A DNA stretch of 64,000 nucleotides, from the NCBI GenBank assembly GCA_041658205.1, contig JBBAAO010000001.1:1860001-1924000 (forward strand), given 5' to 3'. Positions 42,941 to 51,937 of the stretch are shown piece by piece. The stretch's first letter is position 1; the number at the start of each line of letters is the position of its first letter. The translations under genes were made by a program, and so were the position numbers. Origin of the DNA: Bacteroidota bacterium (GTDB lineage: Bacteria > Bacteroidota > Ignavibacteria > UBA10030 > UBA8401). Under the pieces are notes generated by a model that did not search any database, was not told the DNA's origin, and saw only the letters and a list, made by a program, of their open reading frames with translations.

Positions 42941-45931
42941 TTATTTCACCAACATCATTTTTTTCGTTATGGTATAATTCCCTGCTTTCAACGTATAGAA
43001 ATACATTCCGGATGCAAGATTCTTCCCATCAAACGTCGTGGTATATACACCTGCAGACTGTATATCGTTCACCAAAGAAGCCACTTCCCTGCCAAGCATA
43101 TCGTAAATCTTCAACGAAACTTCGCCATTCACAGGAAGTTGGTAAGCAATTGTTGTTGAAGGATTAAATGGATTTGGGTAATTCCGTGACATTGCATAAG
43201 TACCTGGAACGGTAGATTCGGGCCGTTGTGTAACAGCAGTCACAACGGGAACAGTTATTTTTTTAACAGAATCAGAAATAACTAATACAGCAGTTCCGTA
43301 TGGAGGAATGCTCATAGAAAAATTCGCGCTGCCGTTTGAGAATGTAATCTGATGGGTTGTATCATTATAAACATCATTCACATAATACGTTTTTCCATCT
43401 GTTGGATTAGTAAATAATAGATTAGGCGTACCGGTAATGGAAAGATTTAAGGTAACGTTCCGCTGTTGTTCGGCAACGTTAGCCAATGTAATCACATTCT
43501 CATCCTGATATTGGCGGAGGATTCCGTACACAGCGCCGTCATTCGTCCCGATACGGGAGAATGATTGCGTTGAAAATGCCGGAAATGCTCCGCGGATCCA
43601 TGCGAGGCGTTGATAATGCTTTTGAAGAAATTGTCCTGGGAAATTCCAATTAATAGTGGTACGAGTCCTTTTTTCCTTTGCTCCACCGATACCATACCCA
43701 TAACCAATTTCCTGTCCATTCCAGATCATGGGAAAACCAGGCACAGAAAAAATGACTGATGCAATCGGCTTTGTTCTGTTTAAAGTTGTTACGGTGTCAT
43801 AAAGATAATTGGCAGAATAGTTATGAGTGATTCGGTCTTCATCCTGCGACTCCATAAACCGCATATATAACGCATTTGGGCCGGGGAAATATCCACCGTT
43901 ATTTAATTCGTTGTGAAGATTATCCACTGCTAGCGTACTGAAACTAAAACCGCGTATTTGATTAAAGTATGATTTAAAATCATACGCTGCATCCACGCCG
44001 CCACCTTGATCTGCATAAATCGCTTCCGTACCTGAACCCGTACCATCATCTTCCGCGAGAAGTAAAATATCAGGTTTAATGTGTTTCAACGCATCGCGCA
44101 TTGGTTTACCCATGTTAACTTCACCATAACGACGGTGCGGCCCCCAAAATACATCAAATCGATATCCATCAAGACCGAACTCTTTGATCCAATATTTATA
44201 CACGTTAATCATTTCTGTCCGTGCGTCGATGTCTGTCCAGTTATAATTCAATAGTTGATCGCTGAACGCGCTGTAATAATTAAATCCATCTGCATCGAAT
44301 GTCTGACCCAATCCGTTCGTGTTGTGAGGAATAGTAGTGTGTTCATACCAACTCCAGTAACGGGAATCCTGTTTGAAGAGATGGGCATCTTGTGACCATG
44401 GATGGAATCGTGATGTATGATTTGGTGTAACATCTAAAATTACTCTTATTCCGAGCGCATGGGCTTGCGTAACAAAATCTTTGAAGTCTTGATTTGAACC
44501 ATATTCTGGTGCAACATTATAAAAGTCTGTAATATTATAACCCGGTCCATAATTTTGATCGATTGGATATGCATTCTTCATCACCGGCATCATCCAAATA
44601 ACATTAAATCCCATATCCTTAACATACTGCAGCCGTTGGGTAGAAGCAGGGATGGTTCCTTGAGCTGTAAATGATTTCGGAAACAAGAAATACACACGTG
44701 CCTGTTTTGCCCATTGAGGATTACTTGTTGTGGTCGGATTCTCATACGATCCATCTTTTTTGATGATAAAATAGCATCGAGCTGTATCAACACCGCCGAC
44801 GCTGTCTGATGCAATTATCGAAAAATAATATTCACCCGGTTTCGTCGGTGTGGTTACTGCCACAGTCAATCCGGATTTACTATTCAGTCCTAAAGGAGTC
44901 TTTGGATCGTCCAGCCATTTGTATGTCATGGACTTTCCGTCCGGATGAGTACTACCCGAAGCTGTTAAAGAAATTTGATCTCCCGAGGTAAAAGCAGCAG
45001 ATGCTCTGGCAAATGGAGAGTGATTAACAATATATGTGTAAGTCACCGGATCGGAGGCAACAAGAGTCCCGTTTGTATCGACAACTGCCTTAAATATATT
45101 AAGACCTTCCGTAAGTGTATCTGATGCAGAAAATGAACCGTTGGTAACTGTTACAACCGTCGTATCTGTTGAATTGCGAACAATCTTCGCCAAGGTTACT
45201 GCATTATTTTGCACCAGCCCGCGCATCGTTCGCATTGAATTTCTTGTCGGGTATCCGCCTTGAGATGTAATCTGAATAAATCCTGCTTGAGTTGTAAAGT
45301 AGACTGAGTCAGCGTTTGTTGTCCCAGCCGAAGATGCAACCTCCAATTTCACATTATGCTTGCCGTTTGAAAGCGAATTCGGCAAAAGAAAAGAAAACTT
45401 TTTTGTTACGGCATCATAGTTCTTCCCAATTTGCTTATACGCAATACCATCAATTGTTACTGTGATGGAAGAAGTATCAATAGATGCGCCAACTTTTGGG
45501 AAGAGATAAGCATTGATGATCGGAGTTCCGGTATTCACTACAGATTGCCGTTGATTAGGGAGTAGATGATAAATTGTCGGATTTTTAATGTACAGATACG
45601 TATTCGCATTATCATTCGGATTCTCATGGTGGTTCAACGGATCATTAGGCCATTGACCAACCCCAGCATAATAGAATTTGTACTGCCACGCACCGGGAAC
45701 TCCGTTGACAGGTGGATTAGGATTTCCACCCACCGGAAGACGTACAGTTCTTTCCCATACAGTGCCGGATGTATTATCCATCGGCATCACACTATTATTC
45801 CATCCGTTAAATTCACCGACCAAGTAAATTGTTGGACTTGCTGGAGCATTATACCGAAATGTTACATCAACACTGTCTTGTGCTTGCGACAAAAATGTTA
45901 CCGTGCAAATAATTAAAACTATTTTTTTCAT
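42941..45931 (-). CDS. Secreted GH13 alpha-amylase with T9SS sorting domain
   Basis: A 996-residue protein. Signal peptide MKKIVLIICTVTFLSQAQ, then an N-terminal CBM48-like domain (TIYLVGEFNGWNNSVMPMDN), two Ig/PKD-like domains (to about residue 400), the GH13 barrel and a T9SS C-terminal domain (NYPNPFNPSTTIAYQLPVNG to KKMMLVK). GH13 regions: LDVTPNHTSRFH (I), GYRFDVFWGPHR with the nucleophile Asp (II), LLLAEDDG with the acid Glu (III) and MESQDEDRITH (IV), where the usual H before the catalytic D is Q. It probably degrades starch at the cell surface. AAGGG precedes the ATG; the longer reading to 45982 is not needed. Confidence 0.92.
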   Translation of the reverse strand: MKKIVLIICTVTFLSQAQDSVDVTFRYNAPASPTIYLVGEFNGWNNSVMPMDNTSGTVWERTVRLPVGGNPNPPVNGVPGAWQYKFYYAGVGQWPNDPLNHHENPNDNANTYLYIKNPTIYHLLPNQRQSVVNTGTPIINAYLFPKVGASIDTSSITVTIDGIAYKQIGKNYDAVTKKFSFLLPNSLSNGKHNVKLEVASSAGTTNADSVYFTTQAGFIQITSQGGYPTRNSMRTMRGLVQNNAVTLAKIVRNSTDTTVVTVTNGSFSASDTLTEGLNIFKAVVDTNGTLVASDPVTYTYIVNHSPFARASAAFTSGDQISLTASGSTHPDGKSMTYKWLDDPKTPLGLNSKSGLTVAVTTPTKPGEYYFSIIASDSVGGVDTARCYFIIKKDGSYENPTTTSNPQWAKQARVYFLFPKSFTAQGTIPASTQRLQYVKDMGFNVIWMMPVMKNAYPIDQNYGPGYNITDFYNVAPEYGSNQDFKDFVTQAHALGIRVILDVTPNHTSRFHPWSQDAHLFKQDSRYWSWYEHTTIPHNTNGLGQTFDADGFNYYSAFSDQLLNYNWTDIDARTEMINVYKYWIKEFGLDGYRFDVFWGPHRRYGEVNMGKPMRDALKHIKPDILLLAEDDGTGSGTEAIYADQGGGVDAAYDFKSYFNQIRGFSFSTLAVDNLHNELNNGGYFPGPNALYMRFMESQDEDRITHNYSANYLYDTVTTLNRTKPIASVIFSVPGFPMIWNGQEIGYGYGIGGAKEKRTRTTINWNFPGQFLQKHYQRLAWIRGAFPAFSTQSFSRIGTNDGAVYGILRQYQDENVITLANVAEQQRNVTLNLSITGTPNLLFTNPTDGKTYYVNDVYNDTTHQITFSNGSANFSMSIPPYGTAVLVISDSVKKITVPVVTAVTQRPESTVPGTYAMSRNYPNPFNPSTTIAYQLPVNGEVSLKIYDMLGREVASLVNDIQSAGVYTTTFDGKNLASGMYFYTLKAGNYTITKKMMLVK

Positions 45932-46024
45932 CTTTTTCCCTTCATTAAATATTCCTGGTCCCGACATCTTTACTGAAATCAAACTACTTTATAAAACCAA
46001 AACTTCATCAGCAGCGATCGTTTG

Positions 46025-47428
46025 TTAATCTTCTTCAATCGTGTTCAAAAATATTCTTGCGGATCGCGGGGGTATATCGATAGAAATATTCCCGTCAATC
46101 GGTTTATATTTTCCCCCGGTAAATTCATCGTGCAACTCATGTATTTGAGGATTCACAGTCAATTCAACACTCATAATTTTATCGCGCCGGTTTATGGCAA
46201 CGTAAGCAAAATGTGCATTCAACCGTCGTTCAAAGGCAAACACCCTGCTATGATTATCCGCAGCAAGTGTCTTGAAATGTCCACGCCTTAAAGCAATTGA
46301 TTTCTTTCGAATGGAAATCAATTGTTGATATAATGCGAATAATTCATGATCCCATTTTTTCTCTTCCCAAATCATAGTACGACGGCAATCCGGATCTTTC
46401 CCTCCTTCCATTCCAATTTCATCACCATAATAGACCATTGGCGCACCGATATAGGTCATTTGCAAAATAATGGAGAGCTTCATTCTCCAAAATTCACTTT
46501 GACAGAGGGTTAAGTACCGTTCCGTATCATGACTTCCCAATAAATTCATCATGGCGAGCGTATTGAATCGATGATGAGCAGTTCGTATTGTTTCCAACTG
46601 TTTATCAAATTCATCCGTCTTGATAGTATCCGTGGCATAATAATCCAAACAGGCAGATCGAAAACGGTAATTCATGACCGCATCAAATTCGTCCCCCTGA
46701 AGCCAGGGCGTTGCATCATCCCATATTTCTCCGGTAATATAACAGCCGGAATTTCGGGATTTTACTCTCAAGCGAAATTCCTTCCAGAATTCGTGCGGCA
46801 TTTCGTTGGGAACATCAAGCCTCCAACCATCCACCCGATCTGTCCAATAGTCAATTACTCCGAAAAGATATTGTTTCACCTCCGGATTTTGCACCATCAA
46901 TTTCGGAAGCGACCCATGTCCCCACCAGCATTCATAATTTGGATTTTTTGCAGCTGCAACCGGATAAGAATAGATATTAAACCAGGATGCATATTTGGAA
47001 TCTTTTCCCTTTTCTTTCACACCCTTGAAAGCAAAATGTTCCGTCCCGACATGATTAAACACTCCATCGATAACCACCTTAATATCATTTTTGCGGCAAA
47101 GAAGAATAAATTGGTCAAACAATGCGTTGGTGCCGAAGGCGGGATCGATGATTGAGTAATCGGTAGTATTATATTTATGATTTGAATCTGCAGCGAAGAG
47201 AGGGTTTAGATAGATTGCATTCACGCCAAGGCGTTTTAAATGTCCGAGACGATTGATAATCCCTTGAAGATCACCTCCGAAATAATTATTCCCTTTCGGC
47301 GGTTTTCCCCACGGTTCGGTATGCGGTGGATCATTGGTTAAATCACCATTTTCAAATCGTTCGGGAAAAATCTGGTAAAAGATGCTGTCTTTCACCCAGT
47401 CTGGGACAATCACAATTTTGTTTTGCAT
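46025..47428 (-). CDS. Intracellular GH13 alpha-amylase/neopullulanase
   Basis: A 467-residue GH13 enzyme without a signal peptide. Regions: GVFNHVGTEH (I), GWRLDVPNEMPHEFW with the nucleophile Asp (II), GEIWDDATPWLQGDEFDAVM with the acid Glu (III) and LLGSHDTERYLTL with the normal H-D pair (IV). VYYGDEIGMEGGKDPDCRRT and MIW are typical of cyclomaltodextrinase/neopullulanase-type enzymes. It should hydrolyse imported maltodextrins. The start at 47428 is chosen because the reading to 47479 runs through a terminator hairpin and gives no family N-terminus (DWVKDSIFYQIFPERFENGD). There is no clear ribosome site. Confidence 0.9.
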   Translation of the reverse strand: MQNKIVIVPDWVKDSIFYQIFPERFENGDLTNDPPHTEPWGKPPKGNNYFGGDLQGIINRLGHLKRLGVNAIYLNPLFAADSNHKYNTTDYSIIDPAFGTNALFDQFILLCRKNDIKVVIDGVFNHVGTEHFAFKGVKEKGKDSKYASWFNIYSYPVAAAKNPNYECWWGHGSLPKLMVQNPEVKQYLFGVIDYWTDRVDGWRLDVPNEMPHEFWKEFRLRVKSRNSGCYITGEIWDDATPWLQGDEFDAVMNYRFRSACLDYYATDTIKTDEFDKQLETIRTAHHRFNTLAMMNLLGSHDTERYLTLCQSEFWRMKLSIILQMTYIGAPMVYYGDEIGMEGGKDPDCRRTMIWEEKKWDHELFALYQQLISIRKKSIALRRGHFKTLAADNHSRVFAFERRLNAHFAYVAINRRDKIMSVELTVNPQIHELHDEFTGGKYKPIDGNISIDIPPRSARIFLNTIEED

Positions 47429-47457
47429 AAGACAAAGAGACAAATTCAGAGATATAG

Positions 47458-47489
47458 AAAAGGCAGGGCAATTACTCACCCTGCCTTTT
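47458..47489 (-). terminator. Strong intrinsic terminator inside the starch locus
   Basis: Arms AAAAGGCAGGG (47458-47468) / CCCTGCCTTTT (47479-47489), an 11-bp perfect stem with a 10-base loop, followed on the minus strand by TTTTC. It lies 64 bp after the Asp-box protein stop and only 30 bp before the GH13 start at 47428. It should end or attenuate transcripts from the promoter-proximal half of the locus. Confidence 0.75.
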
Positions 47490-47552
47490 TGAATAACGAT
47501 CTTTGATGTTATTGATATGGATTATTCATCCATACTTCATTTCAACCAAAGA

Positions 47553-50500
47553 TTACTTCAAGAACATCATTTTCTTCACCGATGTGAAGGAACCAGCTTC
47601 GATCTTATAGAAGTACACGCCGCTTGATAATGAAGTTGCGTTGAATGTCGCTTTGTAGCTTCCAACGGTTTGAACTTCATTGACGAGTGTAGCAACTTGC
47701 TGACCGAGAACATTGTACACCTTCAATGATACCAAACCATTCACAGGAATGGAATAGTTAATCACGGTTGAAGGATTGAACGGGTTCGGATAGTTCTGTG
47801 AAAGTTCAAATTGTGTCGGTGTTACACCGTCAATTTGTTTCACGCTCTTCACGCCGTTTGCATAATCCCATTGGTTATAATACAAAGGATTAATGCTACC
47901 AAACTGATTGGCAATTGTGGCTGTTGCTGCTGCGTCATTGATGTTTTCGATATGATTGTTACCGAATCCACCCTTTCCGCCTTCATTGTCACCACCTTTA
48001 ATACCAAATTTAAATTCCTGACCGACAACGTTATTCACGGAATCTTTGTAGTAATTGATCACTTTGGTATAGATATGGTCACCAGCAACTGCATCACCGT
48101 TTGTACCGTCATCAAACATCACTTTTTTGGGATCTGCGATTAATGAATTACCCCATGCGCCCCATCCGCCTGATGCCGGTCCATTGATTGCAACACCCCA
48201 TTTGTAAACGCTATCTTTGTTCGTCACATTAACAGTGTTCTGAATTCCAAACAAGGTATCACCCTTTGCAACTTGCCAATAAGCAGGTGCAAGATTAAGG
48301 GTAAATGTAACCGCAACATTCTTCGTAAGTTTACGTGTGTTGCGGAAGAACGGCCATCGGTTTGCTTTAGTTTGATTTTTCGAAGTATCAAGTCCGGCAT
48401 TAAGAACACCGGTGGACTTTTTACTTGTTAGCGGTAACATACGACGTTCTGCTAATGTTTGGTCCTGTCCAGTGAAACTGAAGTTATAGTAGGATTCTCT
48501 GAAATCTTGACCATTCTTAACGATGTAATATTGATACACCAACGGTTTGGTACCGGTTGCATCAACTTTAACGCCAGTAATGTTGGAATCTGTTGCTGCA
48601 TAGATATTGGTTAAACCTTGTTTTGCAAGATTTCTTACACCAACAACTGTTGCTGAATTAGCAAAACCGTAACGTACTTGAACTGTATCACCGGTTGTGT
48701 ATCCATTTGTTGCAATTGCATTGGACATATCAACACGGAATGTTGCCATTGCGGTGTCATTACCTGCTGGTGGTTTTACACCAACATTTTCCCACCATAC
48801 CCAATATATTGTCGTATCAGCACTTCCCTTTTTAATTTCGAAGGAACGGTTTGCAACGTTTTCCCATTTGTATGTGGTTGGCGTGGCATTGTTAAACTGA
48901 ACGAATTTATATTCGTATTTAATCGGTGCAGAAAGTGTATCTAAGTTTGCTTTCTTTAAAGGAAGTTTAAATGTTCCTGACCAGAAGTTTGGACCAAGGT
49001 AAGCAACTGAACCGCCGTTACCATGATTTGTTTCTTGTTTCAGAACAAATGAAGAAGGTGTGCCCCATCCCTGGAAGCTACCATTCACTCCAACTTTCAT
49101 GCTTAATGGATTAAAATCTTCCTGGTTAGCCATGTTGATACGGAAAGTTACTTCCAATGAATCCGATTCAACATATGGACGCCAGTATTGCGGTTGTTCT
49201 GCCGATGAACCGTTGACAAATTGAACTGCAATTGTCGTATCGCTAGCTCCAACAACCATACGGCGGTTACCATTGCCATTGGTGGTGATATTATTTTCCC
49301 AGCCATTATCTTTACCAGCATGAGTTTCATTAACATTCGGTTGTGCATGGGTATAGATTTTGTAGGGGAAGTCTTTTCCTGAAGCAAAGCGAACTTTTGC
49401 TCTCCAGTAATCTCCACCAATATTTGTAAAGCGAACTGAAGATTTACCGCTCCAATCAAGTAATCCACCGGAAGCACCACCATCACCGCGCATTTGCACC
49501 GTGGAGGTACCTTTTAATGTATCTGGAACTGTGGATGTGTTGACGATAAATGTTACTTCAACGGAAGGACTATATTCATACGCAATACGTACACCTGCGC
49601 CAAATCCAGTATTTTCAGAAATAAATGCAATCTGTCCAAGACTTGCTGCAGCACCACCATTTAATGGTGTTACAATTTTTGTCCATGTTGCACCATCATC
49701 GGTTGATTTCCACATAGCCGGACCAGTTCCATCAAAACCGGAAACTAACACTGTGCTTGTTCCAGCAAGTGCCTGTACTTGTGCAACCTGTTGTAATAAT
49801 GGCGAGCTAATTGGTGCTGCTGCGACATTAATTGAATCGCTCCATGTTGCACCGCCATCGGTTGTTTTATGCAATGTGTTGATGTAACCAAGAGTAACGC
49901 CAATAGCATAACCGACATTAGCATCTTTAAATGACATGTTGGCTAATGAATATCTGTTCTTTGCAAGAAGGTTTGTAACTTTGGTCAACGTCCATGTTAA
50001 ACCAGCATCGGTGGATTTTAAAACACCAGCGGCTGAAACCGGAGCTGAACTTGTTACATATACACCCAACCAGATTGTATTTCCAAGAGTAGCAATGCTC
50101 TTTGATCCTGCAGAAGCGACAACATACGCCTTAATATCTGCACTGGTAGGAAGTGAAACTCTTGTCCATGTAGCACCGCGATCTGTGCTGCGGTTAATGA
50201 AAATAGATGAATCAACGCCATCTCCATAAGCAATAACTGTATCTTTGCTGATAAATTCTACGCCATCATAAAATGCACCGGTACCATATTTTGCACTTAC
50301 GGTATCCCATTTTACGCCATAGTTTGTGGAACGAATCAAAACACCAGCGTAATCTGCATTGATCATAACACTATCGCCCCATGTTGCAATACCAGCAAAA
50401 CGCGGACTTGTGGATGTTGCGCTTGATTGGAAATTAGGGAACGAGAATTTCGTAAAGCTTTTACCACTGTCTTTTGAATAGAAACCATAATAGTTTCCCA

Positions 50501-50762
50501 ACATTGGTGCAGTTGTTTTTGCACCAGCAATCAAGACAAAGCCGTTTTTGAAGAATTCTGCAACTTTGAACTGACTTGTTGGTGTTTCCAGATTACGGGG
50601 AAGCCACGGGGATGAAGCAGCATTTACCTGCTCCGGTGATATGAGTGTCTTTCCAAACGGAATGACAGACATTTCATCACCCTTCTCCGTTTTCTTTTCT
50701 GCAACCGCAATGCTCAAAAGCATCAGCGCCAGCAAGAAAGAAAGTTTTAGAGTTTGTTTCAT
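47553..50762 (-). CDS. Secreted multi-module Asp-box (BNR) protein with T9SS domain
   Basis: A 1069-residue surface protein. A signal peptide (LKLSFLLALMLLSIAVA) is followed by a beta-propeller (about 55-410) with repeated Asp-boxes: STDRGATWTRV, STDAGLTWTLT, TTDGGATWSDS and STDDGATWTKI. Then come four or so E-set/CBM-like modules, each opening with xVTFxxN/D (VEVTFIVNTS, LEVTFRINMANQEDF, AMATFRVDMSNAIA, VAVTFTLNLAP), one with VGVNGSFQGWG as in starch-binding domains. The T9SS C-terminal domain is NYPNPFNPSTVINYSIPVNG to KKMMFLK. It has no recognisable catalytic centre and may hold starch at the surface, a role like SusE/SusF. A TTGACA box lies at 50890-50895, next to the end of the preceding gene. 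Confidence 0.8.
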   Translation of the reverse strand: MKQTLKLSFLLALMLLSIAVAEKKTEKGDEMSVIPFGKTLISPEQVNAASSPWLPRNLETPTSQFKVAEFFKNGFVLIAGAKTTAPMLGNYYGFYSKDSGKSFTKFSFPNFQSSATSTSPRFAGIATWGDSVMINADYAGVLIRSTNYGVKWDTVSAKYGTGAFYDGVEFISKDTVIAYGDGVDSSIFINRSTDRGATWTRVSLPTSADIKAYVVASAGSKSIATLGNTIWLGVYVTSSAPVSAAGVLKSTDAGLTWTLTKVTNLLAKNRYSLANMSFKDANVGYAIGVTLGYINTLHKTTDGGATWSDSINVAAAPISSPLLQQVAQVQALAGTSTVLVSGFDGTGPAMWKSTDDGATWTKIVTPLNGGAAASLGQIAFISENTGFGAGVRIAYEYSPSVEVTFIVNTSTVPDTLKGTSTVQMRGDGGASGGLLDWSGKSSVRFTNIGGDYWRAKVRFASGKDFPYKIYTHAQPNVNETHAGKDNGWENNITTNGNGNRRMVVGASDTTIAVQFVNGSSAEQPQYWRPYVESDSLEVTFRINMANQEDFNPLSMKVGVNGSFQGWGTPSSFVLKQETNHGNGGSVAYLGPNFWSGTFKLPLKKANLDTLSAPIKYEYKFVQFNNATPTTYKWENVANRSFEIKKGSADTTIYWVWWENVGVKPPAGNDTAMATFRVDMSNAIATNGYTTGDTVQVRYGFANSATVVGVRNLAKQGLTNIYAATDSNITGVKVDATGTKPLVYQYYIVKNGQDFRESYYNFSFTGQDQTLAERRMLPLTSKKSTGVLNAGLDTSKNQTKANRWPFFRNTRKLTKNVAVTFTLNLAPAYWQVAKGDTLFGIQNTVNVTNKDSVYKWGVAINGPASGGWGAWGNSLIADPKKVMFDDGTNGDAVAGDHIYTKVINYYKDSVNNVVGQEFKFGIKGGDNEGGKGGFGNNHIENINDAAATATIANQFGSINPLYYNQWDYANGVKSVKQIDGVTPTQFELSQNYPNPFNPSTVINYSIPVNGLVSLKVYNVLGQQVATLVNEVQTVGSYKATFNATSLSSGVYFYKIEAGSFTSVKKMMFLK

Positions 50763-50897
50763 AGTGAAACTCCTATGTGTGTTTTGGATATAGTGGATTA
50801 TGGTACAACAAAATATTCTTAGAATTGAGTTGCAAAAATGTGGGCTGCCTCACTCCTTTCTTGGGAAAGTTGATAAAATTGTTCCAAAATGTCAAAA

Positions 50898-51908
50898 TTA
50901 AAAGGTTATACCTATTGCAAATGTTTGAATTCCGCCAAATTTGCCAAATTCCTGATACGAAAAATCAAAAGAAATGACATTGGCACCGGTGAGCTCATAT
51001 TTTGCACCTCCACCCGCTGTAAATGATTCCTCACGATCAGGTAAAAACAACGACTTCAGTCCACCACGAACAAACATCATATCTCTCCAGGATAATTCGC
51101 CGCCGACATTCAGCATTTCGGCGCTATCACTGGGACGTAACGCATCAGCAGCCACAATCAATCTCAGTTCATCACTTTTGAACGCATCAATAGAAATTCC
51201 TGCACGGAATAATAAAGGAAGCGGCCGGTCTTCAGTTCTATATTGCGCAACAATGGTTGGATTATTTCCGGATTCAGTCGGTTTAGAATCAAAATTATTG
51301 TACAAATCTTTACCGTCCAATTTCATATCCCCGCCAAAATTGGAAATACTCATGCCAATTATCAATCCGTTGAAATCGGTTTTGTATTTCAATCCAACAT
51401 CAACAGCCATCGAGCTTGCCGATTCATTCCAAATTTTCATTTGGATGAACTTCGCGGTTCCACCGATGGAAAACTTATCGGTAAGATTTCGTGCATAAGA
51501 CAATCCAACTGCAAGATCAGAAGCATTCCAAGTCTCTTCACCGCCGTCTTGATTGAACTCTGTTGTGACAGTTTCTTCACCATAATTCAACTGTGTGACA
51601 TTTATTCCAATGGCACCGCCGTCACCAAGATTGAGTGTAACACCAACCCAATCAAATTTTGTGTCAACCAGCCATGCAGTGTGGGAAACCAACACCTGCG
51701 AATAACCAAGTTGAGAGATAGCTCCCGGATTGTAATACAGTGCCGAAGCATCATTGGCAATTGCCACATATGCTCCGCCAAGTGCAACTCCGCGAGGGCC
51801 GACCGAAATCCCTAAAAACGGTGCGGCAGAAGTGCCCACTTTTGATTGTGCCGTGCTCATGACAGCGGCAGTGAGTGAAAGAAGGATCAACATTATTATT
51901 TTTTTCAT
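50898..51908 (-). CDS. PorV/PorQ-family outer membrane beta-barrel protein
   Basis: A 336-residue outer-membrane protein with signal peptide (IIMLILLSLTAAVMSTAQS). The family opening is clear: GTSAAPFLGISVGPRGVALG then GAYVAIANDASALYYNPG. Alternating beta strands and a C-terminal aromatic residue (FAIGITF) support a barrel. PorV acts as the T9SS shuttle that passes cargo to the sortase; PorV paralogues near cargo genes may be specialised. Here it lies between two large surface-protein genes, 35 bp downstream of the 1265-residue gene, and could serve them. Confidence 0.87.
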   Translation of the reverse strand: MKKIIMLILLSLTAAVMSTAQSKVGTSAAPFLGISVGPRGVALGGAYVAIANDASALYYNPGAISQLGYSQVLVSHTAWLVDTKFDWVGVTLNLGDGGAIGINVTQLNYGEETVTTEFNQDGGEETWNASDLAVGLSYARNLTDKFSIGGTAKFIQMKIWNESASSMAVDVGLKYKTDFNGLIIGMSISNFGGDMKLDGKDLYNNFDSKPTESGNNPTIVAQYRTEDRPLPLLFRAGISIDAFKSDELRLIVAADALRPSDSAEMLNVGGELSWRDMMFVRGGLKSLFLPDREESFTAGGGAKYELTGANVISFDFSYQEFGKFGGIQTFAIGITF

Positions 51909-51937
51909 ATCAAACTCCGAAAAACATTGTCGTATGT

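Noticed and set aside
47429..47479. 17-codon extension of the intracellular amylase
   Set aside because: It runs through the intrinsic terminator stem and does not resemble the GH13 N-terminus.
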